Assembly (NCBI GenBank): GCA_916700875.1 | Contig: CAKAKS010000062.1 | Coordinates: 3,497,373 to 3,561,372, forward strand | Source: Sebastes aleutianus | Taxonomy: Eukaryota; Chordata; Actinopteri; Perciformes; Sebastidae | Direction of reading: 5' to 3' | DNA length: 64,000 bases | Shown here: positions 32,210-43,757 of the stretch, in pieces | Layout of the letters: each line of letters begins with the position of its first letter | How positions within the stretch are numbered: position 1 is the stretch's first letter | The notes under the pieces: model-generated | The model's input: the letters and a program-made list of their open reading frames with translations, nothing else | Databases searched by the model: none | Told to the model about the DNA's origin: nothing | Made by a program: the position numbers and the translations under genes

Positions 32210-33609
32210 TTAAAGGTCCCATATCATGCTCATTTTCCAGTTCATACTTGTATTTTGTGTTTCTACTAGAACGTGTTTATACGCTGTTATGTTGAAAAAA
32301 ACTTTTATTTTCCTCAAACTGTCTGCCTGAATATACCTGTATTTAACCTCTGCCTGAAACGCTCTGTTTTAGTGCATTTCAACGGAATTGCCTTGCTAGG
32401 CAACAGTGTGGTCCATGTTTATTTCCTGTCAGCTGATGTTATTTACATATGTAGCCCCAGGGCAATTTGTTCTGCCCCTGAGGGCCATTGTGGCTGGTTT
32501 CCTGGTCTACTACCAGTTTCCTGGTGGTTCTGCTCAGAATAAATATGTTTTGGTTAATATTTACATGTTCAGTTCAATATACACATACAGTATGTTGTCA
32601 CTTTAAATAGGTTGGTTGCAGTGTACTTGGTGAGCATGTGGTTTACTTTGAGTACAACCTATGTGTTTAATTGTATTACATGTAATTGGTTGTTTATGTG
32701 TCATGTCACTTTACCTGGTTGTGATTGGCTGTGGGGCGGGACTAGCGAGGAGCGGGTGGTCAAGCGAGAGAAGTGAGGGAGCGGCGCAACAGAGAGGTTG
32801 GAGAGAAACGAAAAGAGATGTAGTAATTAGAGATTTATGGTTTAAAGTGTGTTTGTAAGTTATAGTGCTGTAAAAACTAGAGCCTAGGACTGCAAGCCAG
32901 TGAAACGCCGAATGTTGCGAGTAGTTAAGTGGCTATCAACGCAGTAGCTGATATTGAACATAGAAGGATAATAGAGGAACATAGAAGATTGACTTGGGTT
33001 AATACTGACTTGTTTATCTCTGTGAAAGGTCAAAGTACTATTTTCTTGGTATACTATTATTGAGAGTATTGTGAACCTTTTTTATTTTACATATTTTGAT
33101 ATCATTCCCTTTTAGTTAATACATTTTGTAAATTGTTGGGGACATATTTGTTATGTGATTTTTATTAGGTATAAACATAACCACAGTGCAGTCACATATA
33201 AGAAATAGGGAGGAAATAATTATGGGTTATTAAAATAAAGCAACAACAGGAATAAGGGTTTAACTAAAGCCAACCTGGGAATTAAGTTTTACGAACACAG
33301 GGCGCTACCTTTTATAAAAAGGTGCAGAAAGCGCTACACATAGACTGCAACAGGAAATAAACTGGGACACATTTAGAATGTTTTCGTTTAAAACCGTGTA
33401 ATGGTCTAAATATTGTATATTTGTGACATCACAAATGGACAGAAATCCTAACGGCTTGTTTCAAACGCACAATTTCTGAATATGAGCTGTGTGTATTTCT
33501 CCGTATATTGAGGGTTTTGATAGTTTACCGGTATTTATACAGCACTTAAACCTGCTTTATGACATAAAAGGCATGAAAAATCTCACTTTTTACAATATGG
33601 GACCTTTAA
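32210..33609. mobile_element. TTAA-flanked transposon containing an inserted LTR
   Basis: The ends TTAAAGGTCCCATATCATG and CAATATGGGACCTTTAA are inverted repeats with TTAA at both edges. Without the 889-bp insertion at 32,450-33,338 the element would be about 500 bp. This is a common fish non-autonomous family; no transposase is encoded. Confidence 0.75.
32450..33338. mobile_element. Solo LTR candidate (889 bp)
   Basis: It begins TGTAGCCCCAGG and ends AAAGCGCTACA, the TG...CA form of LTR termini, with CATA directly on both sides (ACATA if the terminal A is shared). It cleanly interrupts the TTAA element. A TTTATAAAAAGG box lies near its right end and a GC-rich patch near 32,735. No internal gag/pol region and no second LTR were seen, so it most likely arose by LTR-LTR recombination of a Gypsy-type retrotransposon. 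Confidence 0.65.
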
Positions 33610-34117
33610 CAGTCACAGAACAACATTACAGTTAACACCACATGTCATCCAGTCCGTAACAATATTATAAGAAATAAGAATGCCCTATAGTCTGTTGTGC
33701 ATTACATTATTGCTCTGCTGATATGATGGTATCCTCTTCAGACTGGTGTACTGCAGTGAAGGCAATAGAGGAAAGGGACCAGGTTCAGAAAGGATTGGAA
33801 GCGTCACAATATGCAGCTGTTCACACTAGAAGCTCATTTCTCCATGCCGGTCAACAAACTTTCTGCTCCTCTCTCTCTCTCTCTCGCTCTCTCTCTTTCT
33901 CTCAGTGTGTGTGTGTGTTCCCTCCAAAGATAATGCGAATGGGTTTCCTCAAATATTGGTAAGGACGATTCTCTCCTCCCAAAATATTGTCTTAATATGT
34001 CCCTACCGTCCATATAAAACCTACACCCTTGCCTACTACCCAGGTAAAATCAACATGCTTGTCAAACATGGCTTCTTGACTGTGACAAACCGACCTGGTG
34101 ACCAGGTCAAAATTGGA
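33610..34117. other. Intergenic; nothing recognised
   Basis: A CT-rich tract at about 33,870-33,902 and TG dinucleotides near 33,907. No coding or RNA features were seen. Confidence 0.5.
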
Positions 34118-34410
34118 CTTGCATAACCCACCAATCGGAAGATCGGTGGTTCTGATCCCCGGCTCCTCCAGTCCACATGTCGAATTGTCCTTGAGCAAGA
34201 TACTGAACCCCGAACTGCTCCTGAAGGCTGAGCCATCGGTGTGAGAATGAGTATTTAGATTAGATCCCGACGGGCAGGTTGGCTCCTCGCATGACAGCCT
34301 CTGCCATCAGTGTATGAATGTGTGTGTGTGAATGGGTGAATGCCGCCATGTAGTGTAAAGAGTTTTGAGTGGTCAGAAGACTAGAAAGGAGCTATATAAA
34401 TGCAAGTGCA
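34118..34410 (+). mobile_element. SINE-like fish element
   Basis: Contains GGTTCTGATCCCCGGCTCCTCC (B-box-like), CTTGAGCAAGATACTGAACC and the 3' signature GAGTGGTCAGAAGACTAGAA...GAGCTATATAAATGCAAGT. I recognise it as a widespread teleost SINE-type consensus. It contains a short duplicated or rearranged middle. Confidence 0.65.
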
Positions 34411-36766
34411 TTCCACATCCTCAGGAAACTAGACTACACTAAACTCAACTACACAAAACAGGTGGTGTTGAAAGCTTTTGGAGGTGACTACTTGCTGGGC
34501 GTGTATCGGCTACTTTTTTGTGTGGAAAAATGGATAGAAAGGGGAAAGCTCCATCAGCTTTGTGGCAGAGTCATGTTCCGTTGTATGGAGCAACACAGCT
34601 AGTATGACAGCTTACTCCTCTTTTTTTGGACTCTAAGCTTCTCTTTACTCCCTCAAAGCTCAGTACTGTCAGGATGGGAAGTAATTGACTGTTTACTAAG
34701 CCCCCCGGACCCCTTAATTACTGTTGTCAAGCTTTTCCTTCTTGCACAGCACATACTGTATGCAGTTTTTCAATGGTAGATTCACCACTTGAAATTAAAA
34801 GTTTTTTTATTTTTTTTTCAAACACATGGTCCTTGATTTCAGACAGTAGTAGACAAAAGCAGGTTTTCATTTATAGTCACTAATTATCGATTTTGCTGGC
34901 TGAAAAGACGACAGATGAGCTGTAGCTGGCGAGCCTGTTAACATCCACACCAGCTGATGCTAGAAGACATGGAAATAAAGAAACAGCATTGCTCTTGTAT
35001 TACAGTGTACAGTGAGTGAGAGACAGACATGGAGAGAGCCAAGAGAAAGAAATACCAAAAAAAATGAATGGATGAATGAAAACTGATGAATATTAGCCTG
35101 GTTTACCGGGGCCAGAGGGGCGAATTATTCAGTTTTCTTTCCTCAGAATTAAAAGTAAAATTAAAAGTACGCCTATTTAACAAAGAAATGCTGTTGCAGT
35201 GTACTTATTATTTTCATTCTTTAATGGTCACCAGAATGCAGAAAACAAAGTCTCTGAAACTCTATTTTTTCTAGGGGAGGACCCCCAGGCCCCTTTAGTT
35301 TTTTAATCCTCTATTTAGTGGAGCGGATAACATCCATTTTTCAATCAAATCGTGCAAATAGTGATACAAGCACCAAATTTGGCATGATGATTGCCGAGGG
35401 GTCACTAAGCAAATATGAATGATTGGCCACTTGAAAATCCAAGATAGCAGCCATTTTTCAAGATGGCCGCCAAATTGACCTGCTGATTCAATTCAATTAA
35501 ATTCAAACAACTTAATAATCCCTCTAGGGGCAATTGGTTTGGAGCAGCTTGTACATAAAAAACATAGATAAAATATAGTGACACACAACAACAACAACAA
35601 CATCAATATATGTAAGCTAAAAAATAAAAAAAATATATAAAACAGGACCCAAAACGATTACTGATGTAAATTAGACTAACTTTCTATAAGTTAGTCTAAT
35701 TTATAGAGAGAGAGATGTCCATTATAAATTAACAGGTGTTTATTTGCCTTTTTTGGAGTTAAAAAGCTCCACAATAGCCTGTGGGCGTAGCTCGCTGGAG
35801 AGCTAGTCAGTGATGCTCACAGAGCGGCTGCAGAGCAGCAGAGTGGCGAGGGAAAGAGTAGCTTCTGACGGGGCAGAGAGGTTCCTGCTGAGACAACATG
35901 ACACTTTTTTAACATTTCTCTAATATCTGGAGGGAGATCAGTCCACTTTTTTTTTTGTTGCTGTAACTGAAAAAGCAGTTTGAGTAAAGTAAATGTTGTG
36001 GATGAATGTTTTATATTTCCCGTCTCTCCTCGTTGATGATCCTGTTTGTCGGACTTCTTTATGAGCTGTCAGAATAAATAGTTTAAACCTGCAGTATCTT
36101 ATAAAGTAAACAAGCATAACATAAACAACAAAATCAAAGTTGTATTTTTTGATAATATTGTAATAGTGGTACAAGTTTGTTTTTTTGTTCTGTGCTTTAA
36201 GAGCTGGTTTGAAGGCTTAAGCCTCGTCTAGCATACTGCTAAATACATCACTTTAACTGTCACATACTGCATACTACTCAGGAACGCAGTATGCAGTATG
36301 TACTGCATACTGCATACTGCGCTCCTCAGTAGTATGCAGTATGCGGTTTCGAATACAGCCTACGTCTGTATATAGTTTTACCAGCGTTGCAACTGCAGCT
36401 GTACTGTCTTCATCAGATGAGCTGCATCACGGTCACCAGCTGTCTCCTCAAGGTCCAGTTCCATCTGCTAGGCCTGGGTCATTTCACCTTTATTCTGTAT
36501 TCAATAGATCATAGGGCTGTGTATTGGCAAGAATGTGGCGATACAATACGCATTATGATACAGGGGTAACGATTCAATATATTATGATTTTTTTTTAATT
36601 TAATTTTAGGAAAACTGCTATAGTATAAAGAACACACCAGAAAGAAACCATTTTAGAATAGGTAAAAAACAACACATATATACTGCATGGAAAAAACTGC
36701 CTGATTTTTTTAGATTTTTTTTTTTTGTGCCCCAAACTGCATGTGATTAGCATAAAGTGGGCATGT

Positions 36767-36975
36767 CTGTAAAGAGGAGACTCGTGGGTACCCGTAGAAC
36801 CCATTTTCATTCACATATCTTGAGGTGAGAGGCCAAGGGACCCCTGTGAAAATCGGCATGCCGGTTTTTCCTCGCCAAAATTTAGCGCAACTTTGGAGTG
36901 TTATGAAGCCTCCTCCTCCGACAAGCTAGTATGACATAGGCCCGACGGCGGGCCGTCAGGTTTTTTAGAGGTTAA
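36767..36975 (-). repeat. Dispersed repeat family R1, copy 3
   Basis: Reverse-complement copy of the 3,031-3,322 family, with the GGGTACCC...AACCCATTTTCATTCACATA block and a terminal GAGGTTAA. Confidence 0.7.
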
Positions 36976-37117
36976 TTAAAAATTGATACAGTGTTTTGGA
37001 GAACCGATACGGTATCGCACAACATATCTATATTTTCTTACACCCCTTATAGATTATGGGAGTCAAATTCATTGATCCACAATGGAAGAGGAGTAAAAGA
37101 TTACCAATAACAACAAA

Positions 37118-37512
37118 CACTCTGGCTCTATCTGTTTAGGCGTGGATAGGAGGTCGTGTTGCTCTGGCTCTATCTGTTTAGGCGTGGAGAGGAGGTTGTG
37201 TTGTTCTGGCTCTATTTGTTTGGCGTGGAGAGGAGGTGGTGTTGCTCTGGCCCTATCTATTTGACATGGAGAGTAGGTCATGGTGTTCTGGCTCTATCTG
37301 TTTAGGTGTGGAGAGGAGGTGGTGTTGCTCTGGCTCTATCTATTTGGCATGGAGAGGAGGTCGTGTTGCTCTGGCTCTATATTTTTGGCATGGAGATGAG
37401 GTCGTGTTGCTCTGGCTCTATTTGTTTGGCGTGGAGAGGAGGTTGTGTTGATCTGGCTCTATCTGTTTAGGCGTGGAGAGGAGGTTGTGTTGCTCTGTCT
37501 CTATCTGTTTGG
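37118..37512. repeat. Minisatellite, about 41-bp unit, ten copies
   Basis: The unit reads roughly TTGCTCTGGCTCTATCTGTT then TAGGCGTGGAGAGGAGGTCG. Copies differ by substitutions and by TTTAGGCG versus TTTGGCG. Open frames on both strands here are products of the repeat. Confidence 0.9.
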
Positions 37513-38003
37513 CGACGCCGGGAAGCTGCTTGACATCCTACAATACGTTTTTTCTTACTTTCTGGCTATCCGCTGAGTCTTTGTTTTGTGGTTTTTGCGG
37601 CTTGAGAGTCCACAGTTCCAGTTCTAGCACCTGGTGTTGGATATGGAGCTTCTCATATTCCTGCTCATCCGGTCTTTCAGGGAAGGAAGCTTTGGACTAC
37701 TGATCCCCTACTCGACCAAGTAGATGAATTTCTATGAGAGAAACCATTATCGACAAGTCAATTTGGCGGCCATCTTGAAAAATGGCCACTAAATGGATTA
37801 TCAAGTGGCCAATCGTTCATATTTTCTAAGCGTCCTCTCGGGAATCATCATGCCAAATTTGGTGCTTGTATCACTATTTGCATGGTTTTTCCACTATCCG
37901 CTCCACTAATTTCTAAGGTCTCAAGGTTGGTAAGTATGCTCTCAGGTGCGGAACAACGGAAAAGTAAAATAGTCCCTGCATTGTTCAATACATTAGCCTA
38001 AAC

Positions 38004-38715
38004 CAGGGATCAGCAACCTGCAGCTCCTCTCCAGTGGCTCCCTGTGGATTTTTTAAAATGGAAATGAATTTACATTTTACATTTTCATTTTTATTTACCT
38101 TTTGCTGTAGGTCTATGGTATGACGGAGTATTAGGGCCACATTGAGGATAAAAAATAAATCTGAGATTTCGAGAATGAAGTCATAAGTTTATGAGAAAAA
38201 AAGTTAAGTTATGACTTAATTCTCGTAATATTACGACTTTTTTTCACGTTAACCTATGACTTTATTCTCGTAATATAACGACTTTTTTTCTCGTAAAGTT
38301 ATGAATTTATTCTCGTAATGTTGAGACTTTTTTTTCTCGTTAAGTTATGACTCTATTCTCGTAATATTAACGTTTTTTTCTTGTTAAGTTATGACTTTAT
38401 TCACGTAATATAACGACTTTATTCTCGTAATATTAACGACGTTTTTTTCTCGTTAAGTTATGATTTTATTCTCGTAATATTACTACTTTTTCTCACAATA
38501 TTATGACTTTATTCTGTAAATCTCCGATTTTTTTTCCCTCAATATGGTCCTAATACTCCGTCGTACATTTGCACTCTGGCCCTCACTGCATTAGACTTAT
38601 ATACTATATACTTAGACCATAAACTGTGTTACCTTCATCACAATGCTCAAATGTTTTGTGGCTTTTTTTTTGTGCCTAAAATGGCTCTTTTGATAGTAAA
38701 GGTTGCTGACCCCTG
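38004..38715. mobile_element. hAT MITE with internal AT-rich tandem repeats
   Basis: Ends CAGGGATCAGCAACCTGCAG and GGTTGCTGACCCCTG are inverted. The 8-bp flanks GCCTAAAC and GTCTACAC match at six positions, an aged hAT target duplication. The interior (about 38,160-38,530) repeats TTATGACTTTATTCTCGTAATATTACGAC-like words in both orientations. Confidence 0.75.
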
Positions 38716-38759
38716 GTCTACACTAAGCAATTATTAGGGACCTATAGAAACTAATCTTC

Positions 38760-38992
38760 AAAACCCCGCTTTTATTTTGAAAACAGCTTCGCTCCATTTC
38801 CGGTGTGTGGAACTTGGAGCTTTACTTTCACAGCTGCGAGAGAGACAGAGAGAGATACAGAGAGAGAGAGAGAGCGAGAGAGAGGCAGAGAGAGAGAGAG
38901 GGACACAGAGAGAGAGATAGAGAGAGAGAGAGAGGGTCTCAACAGCTGTCAGTGTCTTTTCACCGTAAAGTGTCCAGCAGCACCAGCCGGCA
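38760..38992 (+). promoter_or_regulatory. Possible CpG-rich promoter and first exon
   Basis: TTCCGGTGTGTGGAAC (ETS-like), a GA-rich tract and CCAGCAGCACCAGCCGGCAG end at a consensus donor GTGAGT (38,993-38,998). The composition differs from the surrounding transposon DNA. It could be a non-coding first exon of an unannotated + strand transcript, or a relic of a lost gene. No downstream coding exon is visible before 40 kb. Confidence 0.3.
38837..38935. repeat. (GA)n-rich microsatellite
   Basis: GAGAGA with interspersed CAGA and TAGA units, about 100 bp. Arg-Glu frames here are spurious. Confidence 0.9.
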
Positions 38993-39165
38993 GGTGAGTC
39001 AAAAGCCCGGGGAGAATAGCTGCGGTGTTTCCTGGTTCTGGTTCTGGTTCTGCTGCTATCCAGTCCATCCACTGCTCTGCTCTGCTCTGCTGAACCTCCT
39101 CACTGATCCGGTGTGTTTGAACTGAAGTTGACGAGAGTTCTGGTTCAGGGAGGGCTGCTGGGTGG

Positions 39166-39180
39166 TGATGATGATGATGG

Positions 39181-39212
<32 letters not shown>

Positions 39213-39213
39213 G
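39166..39213. repeat. (GAT)n microsatellite
   Basis: GATGATGATG trinucleotides with two GGT interruptions. Confidence 0.9.
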
Positions 39214-40042
39214 TGGTGAAGCAGGGCTTCACGTGCAGTTGGATAAGAGATGAAGTAGTTTTTATTGCATCACGTTCCGGTGAAGCTTGCGCTACAGCCC
39301 GTCATGAGAGGAACTGACTTCAACTCTCCAGTGTTTTCTTAATAACCCACATAGATGATATCTGTCTGGAGACATCTGTTAGGCTGTCCGTCTCTCTGGA
39401 GACAGATTTCCCTCTTTTTGAAGTGCTGAAGATGTGACAGATGTCAGTGTGCTGGAGTATATTTACAGTGATTGGTATCTGGTGGCCCCTAATCCAAACC
39501 AATCTCCACATGTGTGCATTTCTTGTTAAGTATAGATTTGGTTGCTTTTAACTCTGAATGTGGAGCTCGTGGACTTCTGATGTGTCTCCTTCAGATGAAA
39601 ACAGTTGTCACAAGCTCATGACTGTGTTACCAGTGTGATTGTGTTTGGATCCATTATCTTGGTAATGTAAAGTATACATTTTGTAATATTTTATAGTTTT
39701 CATTCTATTAAGAAGCATTGTGTGTGTATCAAAGCCTGATATATCTTCTTCCTCTGTGCCATTGAGCTCTATTGTGGTCCAAATCTACTAAAACACATTA
39801 GTGAGAACGTTCCTTCATCACCGTGAACACTCACAATGTAGTTTATGTTGACTCGATCCCACACACACCATCCTACTGCCTTAAATACCCACTAGTAGGG
39901 ATGTCATGATACCAGAAATCTACTAGTCAATACCAATATCAGTGAATTCCCACAATTCTCGATACCAGTTCGATACCTCGTTACAATGGCACCTGGCAGT
40001 GGGGGGGGGGATATATTAGACAGCAAGTGAACATTTTGAACT

Positions 40043-40446
40043 TTGAACTTTGTGTTGGAAGCAGAACAAATGGGCCAGCGTAAGGATGTGAGCGACTTTG
40101 ACAAGGGCCAAATAGTGCTGGCTAGACGACTGGGTCAGAGCATCTCCAGAACTGCAGCTCTTGTGGGATGTTCCCGGTCTGCAGTGGCCAGGATCTACCA
40201 AAAGTGGTCCAAGGAAGGAGAACCGGTGAACCGGCGACAGGGTCAGACCCGAGGCTCATCAATGCACGTGGGGAGCGAAGGCTGGCCCGTGTTGTCAGAT
40301 CCAATAGAAGAGCTACTGGAGCTCAAACTGCTGAAAAAGTTAATGCTGGTTCTGATAGAAAGGTGTCAGAACACACAGTGAGGAGCAGTTTGTTGCGTAT
40401 GGGGCTGCATAGCCGCAGACCGGTCAGGGTGCCCATGCTCTCCTGA
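40043..40446 (+). pseudogene. Tc1-like transposase N-terminal fragment, frameshifted
   Basis: From ATG 40,069 the frame reads MGQRKDVSDFDKGQIVLARR...SISRTAALVGCSRSAVARIY, the first helix-turn-helix of the Tc1/mariner paired-like DNA-binding domain. Near 40,240 the sense frame moves to another register and continues DPRLINARGERRLARVVRSN...HTVRSSLLRMGLHSRRPVRV, the second helix-turn-helix. The DDE catalytic domain is absent. The element is dead. It lies just outside the left edge of segmental-duplication copy B. Confidence 0.85.
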
Positions 40447-40588
40447 TGTTATGGCTGACCGGTGTGTATGTGTGTTTTTGGACTCATTAACATGTAAAAA
40501 AAAAAAAATATGGTTATTATTAAAAACCTCAGACTATTGAAATGCAATTTACAAAACTACACTCTATAATGTGACACACAACTTGTTA

Positions 40589-40589
<1 letters not shown>

Positions 40590-40635
<46 letters not shown>

Positions 40636-40636
40636 C
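40590..40636. repeat. (TG)n(TA)n microsatellite at duplication edge
   Basis: The A copy has a (TA)n tract at the same relative position (2,466-2,488). Homology between the two NLR blocks starts immediately to its right. Confidence 0.9.
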
Positions 40637-41155
40637 TGGGAATAATAATGTTCCTGGCTCATTTGGGTGTAACAACATGAAACAGGCACTAGAGGTCTCT
40701 GTGTGTCCTGCATTAGCAGAAGCCTGATATACAGCTCACGGGGGCTTTGACAGTCAACAGAGAGTTTACTCTCAAAAGTAGGCTGTCAGTTTTGGTGAAT
40801 AGATATTTGGGACTATTTATGGTCAGTGGTCTTGGTATTATATATATTCAAAAACTATAATCAAATTTCTTAAATTAAATAAGTTTAATTCAGATCTAAA
40901 AATTCAAGTCAAGTAAAAAAAATAAATCTGGTTGCTCAAACTGGCTTGTTCAGATTCAGATTCACACCTGAAGTCCGGGATGCCAAAGACGGAGCCTCAC
41001 TGGAACTGATCCGACCTCTGGCCTATCACGTTACGATCATGTGAGCCAAGCATCTGCGGCAGGTCATGATGGGAAAGTGGTGTGGTGTGTTTTTTTTAAT
41101 CACCTTACTAAAACCAGAAACAGAGAAATATGGTAATATTTGGATTAGATTAAAC

Positions 41156-41811
41156 CAGGTATTCTCAACCACTGGGCCGGGGCCCACTGGTGGGCCTCAG
41201 AGCACCACCCAGTGGGCCGCGGAGGTACTGATTAACCTCTTCAAAATCCGACGGACGCTATTCTGTTTGTCAGAGGTTGTAGCAGGCGGGTTTATAGCTA
41301 AAGGACACTAAAAACTAAAAGTAAAAAACCTAAGGAATCCATTGGTCCCAACCATGCCATGCTAGCTTTTCGTCTAAATAACATTTCAAAGTTACGCTAA
41401 ATTTTATCATGGTGATTTTCAAAGAGCTCCCTTGACCTCTGACCTCAAGATATGTGAATGTAAATGGGTTCTATGGGTACCCACGAGCCTCCCCTTTACA
41501 GACGTATATGTCTCGGATGCAGTGACACAAAATGGAGCATTTTTTGAAACGCAAAGTGATGTTGGAGACAACCCTGCACCAGTAAAAGCTCCAAAGCGTG
41601 TGGTGAGGAAATATGACCCTGAATAGTTTGGATTCATAATGGCAGGCAGTGATGGGTGAGGGTAAGATGAATATTTATGTGGGTCATTACACCTGACTGT
41701 GGCATAACACATATTTATAGCCAAGTTTGTCATTTATTTGGGAAAGTGGTCCTCGGAATTATTTTAACAATCAGACGTGGGCCTCAAGTTACAAAAGGCT
41801 GAGAACCCCTG
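41156..41811. mobile_element. hAT-like element, copy B (with R1 nested)
   Basis: Orthologous within the duplication to 2,968-3,632, with the same CAGGTATTCTCAACC and CTGAGAACCCCTG ends and the same nested R1 copy (41,232-41,501). Both insertions predate the segmental duplication. Confidence 0.65.
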
Positions 41812-43440
41812 GTTTATATGGTAGAATTTTTGTTTTCTCACAAAGAAGAGAAAGAATTCAAATTTCAGTTGGACTGAGTTTAGATACTGTAAATGAAAAA
41901 GGAAGTAACAATTAACATACAACATACAATACAGTTTAATGTGTAAAGAAATTACACACACACACACAGATCAGCTTTTTAACTTGATGTGTTTATGAGT
42001 GTCATGACCCGGCTCATGAGTCATGACAAGAGACGGCAGAGACACAGATTTAAACTGAAAGGTGTTCAAGTTTATTACTAAACATACAATAACCAAAAAA
42101 CCATAGTGAGGTGATGAGGTGTGTGAATCAGTGTTATCAGTTTGTCAGCAGATGGATGAGTGGTTGTGTGGTGAATGAAGGGTGTAAAACCTAATCTAGT
42201 AACATAGCCGAAGCCAACCAAACAAGAACATGGTGGTGTAGGAATGGAGAGATCTCAGCTTTATGTTTAAATCATGTTAATAAATCTATTTAGTATAAAA
42301 CTTAACATTTTTTTCCGTTCTGTTTTCTTTTGCAGACTTATACAAATTAAATTCTTCTGAATATCTTGATGAAAAATGATTCTGTCTGTTGCATACTAAA
42401 AAATAAATCAAGCCATTTTCCTGCGTTGCAACTGTGCAACTCTTTTTCATAATCCAAACACAGATGGTAACCAGAAATGACACATTTTATTGCTCAATTT
42501 GTACAATGTGAAGCACAATTTTAAAATGTATTATATTATCATGAGTTACATTAGTTTACATTGATGTTTCTTCCAATATACAATTCCAATATCATACAAA
42601 AGGTGTGAACGTTTTGCTTGTGCAGGAACAACAGAACATGAACGGTGGTGATATCGACCGCTTCAACACTGATTTCTGAGTGAAAGAAGCTCCACGGGTG
42701 ACTTTATGTGTCTGTGTTCAGTCATGTAACGTGAAAACTAGCAGAGTATCACATACAACTGGAGTTTTCCTGTACGTACATGATTAGTGAATATAACATC
42801 TAGAGTATGCATGTTAATCAGTTCTGTTTGTTTATTTTACATCAAACATTATATAAAATATGAAGGTGCCGACTTTCCAACACAATCCAGACTTAATCTG
42901 TTTGTAGTCAGTTGAGAAACTGAAGTGAAGCCTTGACTGAATTCAGATTTCATCTCATTCTTTCTGTTTGTTACAAGCAAATATTTATCTTCTATAATAT
43001 GAGAAATAGCTGCTATTGGTTTTAATCATGGATGTATAAAGAGAACTGGATACAGCATCGGAGGCTCCAGTTCATTCCTATGAGAGTTGCTCAGCTGGGT
43101 CGACTGCTGAGTGATAAAGTACCCGGATCTGGGTCTCATTCACATGAACGGAGGAAGGAAATAACTCTGGATCCAGCTATTAGTGCATTTTACAACAAAA
43201 GGACCTAATGATTTAAATAAGGGCTATTAGAGTGTTCGTACTGGGAAGTTGATTCTCCTTAAAATAAACTATCCGCTGAGTTACAGACGTCTCTTTCCCA
43301 ATGTAAGTCTATGGGAAAAAGTCTTTTTTGGCCCAACGGCATCATGTGACGGTCACAGAAGTTGTAGTACCGCCGTTTGACCGCTACGAAAATGGGCATC
43401 AAGGCCCGGCGCTCTTCCTGAGGGCTTGGTTTTAATAGGG
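41812..43440. other. Downstream flank of NLR B
   Basis: Matches 3,633-5,310 of copy A; no gene. It includes array-unit junction sequence (41,970-42,600) and the repeat at 43,026-43,437. Confidence 0.6.
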
Positions 43441-43444
43441 TAAC

Positions 43445-43450
43445 TTTATT
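43445..43450 (-). terminator. Candidate poly(A) signal, NLR gene B
   Basis: AATAAA on the - strand, at the position equivalent to 5,315-5,320 of gene A, about 300 bp after the stop codon. Confidence 0.4.
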
Positions 43451-43744
43451 AACTTCCACTGTTATTTAGAAATATGTGTAAATAAACAGTAAAACTCCAT
43501 CGTTCCACAGAGTGGAGCTGCAACACAAAGCAAAGCAGAAAGATCTATTTAAATGTGTTAATCTACAGTTATGTTGTGATAAACTGAACTATTCTGCAGA
43601 GGCATTTTGGGTTCAGAATATATGAATGAATAAAAAAAAGACAAAATAAGATCCAGGTCCAGGTGGTGAACCTCTGTGGATCATCAGGACACGGCTGATC
43701 CTCTCAACACATTCATTTCCTGATCACTCAGACTCTGACAGAGA

Positions 43745-43757
43745 TCACTCCTTCCAT
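43745..43757 (-). CDS. NLR B terminal coding exon (WKE-stop)
   Basis: Acceptor CTCTCATCAG, then A TGG AAG GAG TGA. It completes the codon AG|A from the last LRR exon. The agreement of frame and a Trp-Lys-X-stop end in two paralogues supports it as the true terminus. Confidence 0.6.

Larger units (their letters stand above)
35316..37912. repeat. Inverted pair of about 160-bp repeats bounding 2.3 kb
   Basis: 35,316-35,479 is the reverse complement of 37,759-37,912 with modest divergence (shared GATACAAGCACCAAATTTGG and TTTTTCAAGATGGCCGCCAA). They may be the terminal repeats of one element or two copies in opposite orientation. The interior holds a LINE-like 3' end near 35,490-35,560 (- strand), an R1 copy, a GCATACT palindrome cluster (36,260-36,345) and a minisatellite. 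Confidence 0.6.

Noticed and set aside
37069..37451. Repetitive frames (EPEQH... / CSGSI...)
   Set aside because: Both strands of the 41-bp minisatellite are open by chance.
37118..37512. CRISPR-like array
   Set aside because: Contiguous units without unique spacers in a vertebrate genome; a minisatellite.
38758..39125. 104-106-codon frames over the GA tract
   Set aside because: Arg-Glu and Leu-Ser runs come from the (GA)n microsatellite; a promoter/first-exon reading fits better.
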